From NCBI GenBank assembly GCA_030591285.1, contig JAUVBH010000066.1, positions 1 to 7,843 on the forward strand: a DNA stretch of 7,843 bases, given 5' to 3'. The translations under genes and the position numbers were made by a program. This stretch comes from Thermoplasmatota archaeon. GTDB lineage: Archaea > Thermoplasmatota > Penumbrarchaeia > Penumbrarchaeales > Penumbrarchaeaceae. Shown in pieces: positions 6,470 through 7,843 of the stretch. The notes under the pieces are model-generated. The model did no database searches. It was not told where the DNA came from and was given only the letters and a program-made list of their open reading frames with translations. Each line of letters begins with the position of its first letter. The stretch's first letter is position 1.

Positions 6470-7627
6470 ATGGAACCCTCAGAAGATTTCAAGAAGGTTA
6501 TGCCAAGGGAACTTGTTCCCGTATCAGAAATAGATGTCAGGCAGCTGTCGGAGATCTATGAGGAGAGAGATGTCTATCTTTCTGTATACCTTCCAACAGC
6601 ATCCAGAGATGACGACTCCATGAACGAGACATATGTGAACAGCAGATTGAGGGCTCTCAGAAAAGCTGTCAAGAAGGATCTTCAGGATAAGTTCGAAAAG
6701 ACCTACGAAATGGTCAGGGAGCAAATGGCCTATCAACCGATTCGGGGAGAGAAAGGAAGGATCATCTACGCCTCTGAACCACTGGGTTTCCTCCACATTT
6801 ATCGTATTGGTGTTAAGCCGGATAGGAAATTGATCCTGGACACTTCACCCTTCCTCCTTCCACTTGCCAAGCTCAGGGATGACTACGAGGATTATGCAAT
6901 TCTGTTGATGGACTCTCAACAAGCAAAACTCTTCTCAGTTAGGTCCAACGTTATGAAGGTAGAGGATTCCGATTCAATAGATCTCATGAACAAACACAAA
7001 AAAGGCGGCATGAGTCAGATGAGGTTCAACAGACTTCGAAGAGGAGCAATTCAATCCTTCGTTTCGGAGGTTGTAGAGGATATTCAGGAGCTTGAAGATC
7101 TTGCAAACCTGCGGGGTATCGTCCTTGCCGGTCCTGGTGAGGTGAAGAAGGTCCTATATGAAGGATTGCCCCAGGACCTTCAGAAGAAGATCATTGGAGT
7201 TGAAGATATTTCCATGGATACACCCCTTGGTGACCTTCTGGAAGTGGGTGAAAAAGCTGCCCAACAGGATGAAAGGGAGAAAGAGCGGGCCAATGTTGAG
7301 ACATTAAGGGACTACATAATGAAAGGCCGCAATGCTGCATACGGTGCCAATAAGGTAAAAGCTGCCTTGAACGAGGGCAGGGTAAACATACTGCTGTTGA
7401 CAAGGAATGCCTCCATCCCGGGGTGGATCTGTGAAAGATGTCAGAACATAAGGGAGAGGGTGGCACCTCCGGATGAATGCCCTTTTTGCGGTGGTCCTAC
7501 ATCAGGAGTGGATGTGGTGGAAGAGCTCTATGAGCTTGCACAAAGGACAGGTGCAGAAGTGGACTTCGTGGAGGATTCGGACTTCCTGAGATCCATCGGA
7601 GGGATCGGAGCACTTTTGAGATATTGA
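6470..7627 (+). CDS. aRF1 paralogue of the Vms1/VLRF1 type (ribosome rescue or peptidyl-tRNA hydrolase)
   Basis: Cytoplasmic protein of 385 residues related to archaeal release factor aRF1, which is usually somewhat longer (about 410-420). The N-terminal domain (about 15-155) lacks the NIKS stop-codon-reading motif. The middle domain opens with HKKGGMSQMRFNRLRR, where aRF1 has GGQ; the GGMSQ at 179-183 instead fits the GxxQ signature of Vms1/VLRF1 proteins, which cut peptidyl-tRNA on stalled or split ribosomes, with Q183 as the presumed catalytic residue. The C-terminal domain (about 213-385) is L7Ae-like, carries a zinc ribbon (C321, C324, C337, C340) and ends in GGIGALLRY, as aRF1 does. The likely job is release of nascent chains during ribosome rescue rather than normal termination. 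ATG 6470 is preferred because it clears the previous gene; ATG 6500 is an alternative, and ATG 6368 would overlap the previous gene by 59 bases and add unrelated sequence. Confidence 0.85.
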   Translation: MEPSEDFKKVMPRELVPVSEIDVRQLSEIYEERDVYLSVYLPTASRDDDSMNETYVNSRLRALRKAVKKDLQDKFEKTYEMVREQMAYQPIRGEKGRIIYASEPLGFLHIYRIGVKPDRKLILDTSPFLLPLAKLRDDYEDYAILLMDSQQAKLFSVRSNVMKVEDSDSIDLMNKHKKGGMSQMRFNRLRRGAIQSFVSEVVEDIQELEDLANLRGIVLAGPGEVKKVLYEGLPQDLQKKIIGVEDISMDTPLGDLLEVGEKAAQQDEREKERANVETLRDYIMKGRNAAYGANKVKAALNEGRVNILLLTRNASIPGWICERCQNIRERVAPPDECPFCGGPTSGVDVVEELYELAQRTGAEVDFVEDSDFLRSIGGIGALLRY

Positions 7628-7646
7628 CAACCGTACACATGTAACG

Positions 7647-7659
7647 TTCTTTTATAAAG
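7647..7659 (+). promoter_or_regulatory. T-rich tract joined to a perfect TATA box (TTTATAAA)
   Basis: TTCTTTT at 7647-7653 runs straight into the palindrome TTTATAAA at 7651-7658, 20 bases after the aRF1-like stop codon. The T tract is a plausible terminator for that gene. The palindrome is one of the best TATA-like sequences in the window and would start a transcript near 7681. Only very short reading frames follow (9 and 10 codons from ATG 7685 and 7689), so any product would most likely be non-coding. Because TTTATAAA is palindromic, it could also fire leftward. Confidence 0.4.
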
Positions 7660-7710
7660 GAATCAACTTCCAAGCTCCATTTACATGGATGGCACATTTA
7701 GAGCTCTATG

Positions 7711-7730
7711 TTAATTATTAATGGAATAAT
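7711..7730. repeat. AT-rich overlapping palindromes
   Basis: TTAATTATTAA at 7711-7721 is a perfect odd palindrome. It overlaps a second inverted repeat, ATTATT (7714-7719) and AATAAT (7725-7730) around a 5-base loop. The hairpins are weak because they are all A-T pairs; a protein-binding site or an easily melted promoter region is more likely than an RNA structure. Confidence 0.35.
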
Positions 7731-7747
7731 AGTGAAATAATTGAATA

Positions 7748-7774
7748 TTGACAACTCATGATGTTTATTGTCAA
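7748..7774. repeat. Inverted repeat TTGACAA / TTGTCAA, operator-like
   Basis: Perfect 7-base arms at 7748-7754 and 7768-7774 are separated by 13 bases that contain the palindrome TCATGA. Their centres are 20 bases apart, about two helical turns, as is usual for a dimeric repressor site. It lies upstream of the TATA-like CTTAAATTAA at 7799-7808. A third TTGACAA occurs at 7624-7630. The regulator is unknown. Confidence 0.45.
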
Positions 7775-7798
7775 AACATGATCACATGCACCGTGAAC

Positions 7799-7808
7799 CT
7801 TAAATTAA
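7799..7808 (+). promoter_or_regulatory. Candidate TATA box near the right edge
   Basis: CTTAAATTAA would place a transcription start near 7829-7830, just before the GGGAGG sequence at 7833-7838. Such a transcript would have a short leader with a Shine-Dalgarno and a gene starting just past the window edge. This is inferred from position and composition only. Confidence 0.35.
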
Positions 7809-7838
7809 CCTCCCGGCAGCTTGAAGGTTGCAGGGAGG
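7809..7838 (+). promoter_or_regulatory. Hairpin whose 3' arm is a Shine-Dalgarno sequence
   Basis: CCTCCC (7809-7814) pairs fully with GGGAGG (7833-7838). Inside, after one G/A mismatch, GCA pairs with TGC, then a G-T wobble and a C-G pair close a TTGAAG hexaloop. The right arm is a perfect match to the archaeal anti-Shine-Dalgarno, with only AAACG between it and the window edge, so a start codon may follow immediately. The left arm mimics the end of 16S rRNA and would hide the site. Alternatively, a structured RNA may begin here. Confidence 0.45.
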
Positions 7839-7843
7839 AAACG

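Larger units (their letters stand above)
7621..7755 (+). repeat. 11-base direct repeat ATATTGACAAC, two copies
   Basis: The identical 11-mer occurs at 7621-7631, across the stop codon of the aRF1-like gene, and at 7745-7755 in the intergenic region, 124 bases apart. The second copy is also one arm of the inverted repeat at 7748-7774. It could be a regulator binding site or coincidence. Confidence 0.45.

Noticed and set aside
7685..7721. Small peptides of 9 and 10 codons from ATG 7685 and ATG 7689, downstream of the TATA palindrome
   Set aside because: They overlap in different frames, end in AT-rich palindromes and have no supporting feature beyond their distance from the box.
7755..7800. 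Box C/D guide RNA suggested by ATGATGT
   Set aside because: No proper CTGA D box lies at a suitable distance, and the C box lacks its final A.
1..7843. CRISPR array, transfer RNA, insertion sequence or prophage genes
   Set aside because: I see no regularly spaced repeats, no tRNA cloverleaf, no transposase or integrase motif and no terminal inverted repeats. The intergenic space is too short to hide them.

Overview
This window looks like archaeal DNA of moderate GC content. The best single clue is the last gene, an aRF1-family protein whose C-terminal part (zinc ribbon, GGIGALLRY end) is of the archaeal/eukaryotic release-factor type. Further clues are large acidic type I membrane proteins with PKD domains, short AT-rich boxes about 26 bases before likely leaderless start codons, and T-rich tracts between genes. 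A Thermoplasmatota-like sediment or marine archaeon fits, but this lineage call is inference.

Layout: four genes, all on the + strand, fill positions 67-7627. (1) 67-3942: a secreted, membrane-anchored clostripain-type (C11) cysteine peptidase of 1291 residues. It has a His/Cys dyad, beta-sandwich linkers, a glutamine-amidotransferase-like domain without a catalytic Cys, four PKD domains, a transmembrane helix and a charged, proline-rich cytoplasmic tail. (2) 3939-4640: a YfcE/MJ0936-type metallophosphoesterase. It starts at a TTG that overlaps the peptidase stop codon by 4 bases, so the two are probably translationally coupled. (3) 4696-6426: an acidic type I membrane protein of unknown function, with two copies of a DOMON-like beta-sandwich domain and a single well-formed EF-hand loop. 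(4) 6470-7627: an aRF1 paralogue of the Vms1/VLRF1 kind, with GGMSQ in place of GGQ, no NIKS motif, and a CxxC...CxxC zinc ribbon.

Genes 1 and 2 probably form an operon. Genes 3 and 4 each follow a short gap (55 and 43 bases) that holds a T-rich tract and an AT-rich box near -26, so each may have its own promoter. Genes 1 and 3 suggest a cell-surface protein-handling theme: an extracellular peptidase and a possibly Ca2+-binding surface protein. Genes 2 and 4 are cytoplasmic, and nothing in the sequence ties them to a common pathway.

The last 216 bases (7628-7843) carry no convincing gene but are structured. They hold a TATA-like palindrome, a heptamer TTGACAA present three times (two copies facing each other), AT-rich palindromes, and a stable hairpin at the very end. 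The 3' arm of that hairpin is a perfect Shine-Dalgarno (GGGAGG), which suggests a regulated gene or a structured RNA beginning at or just beyond the window edge.
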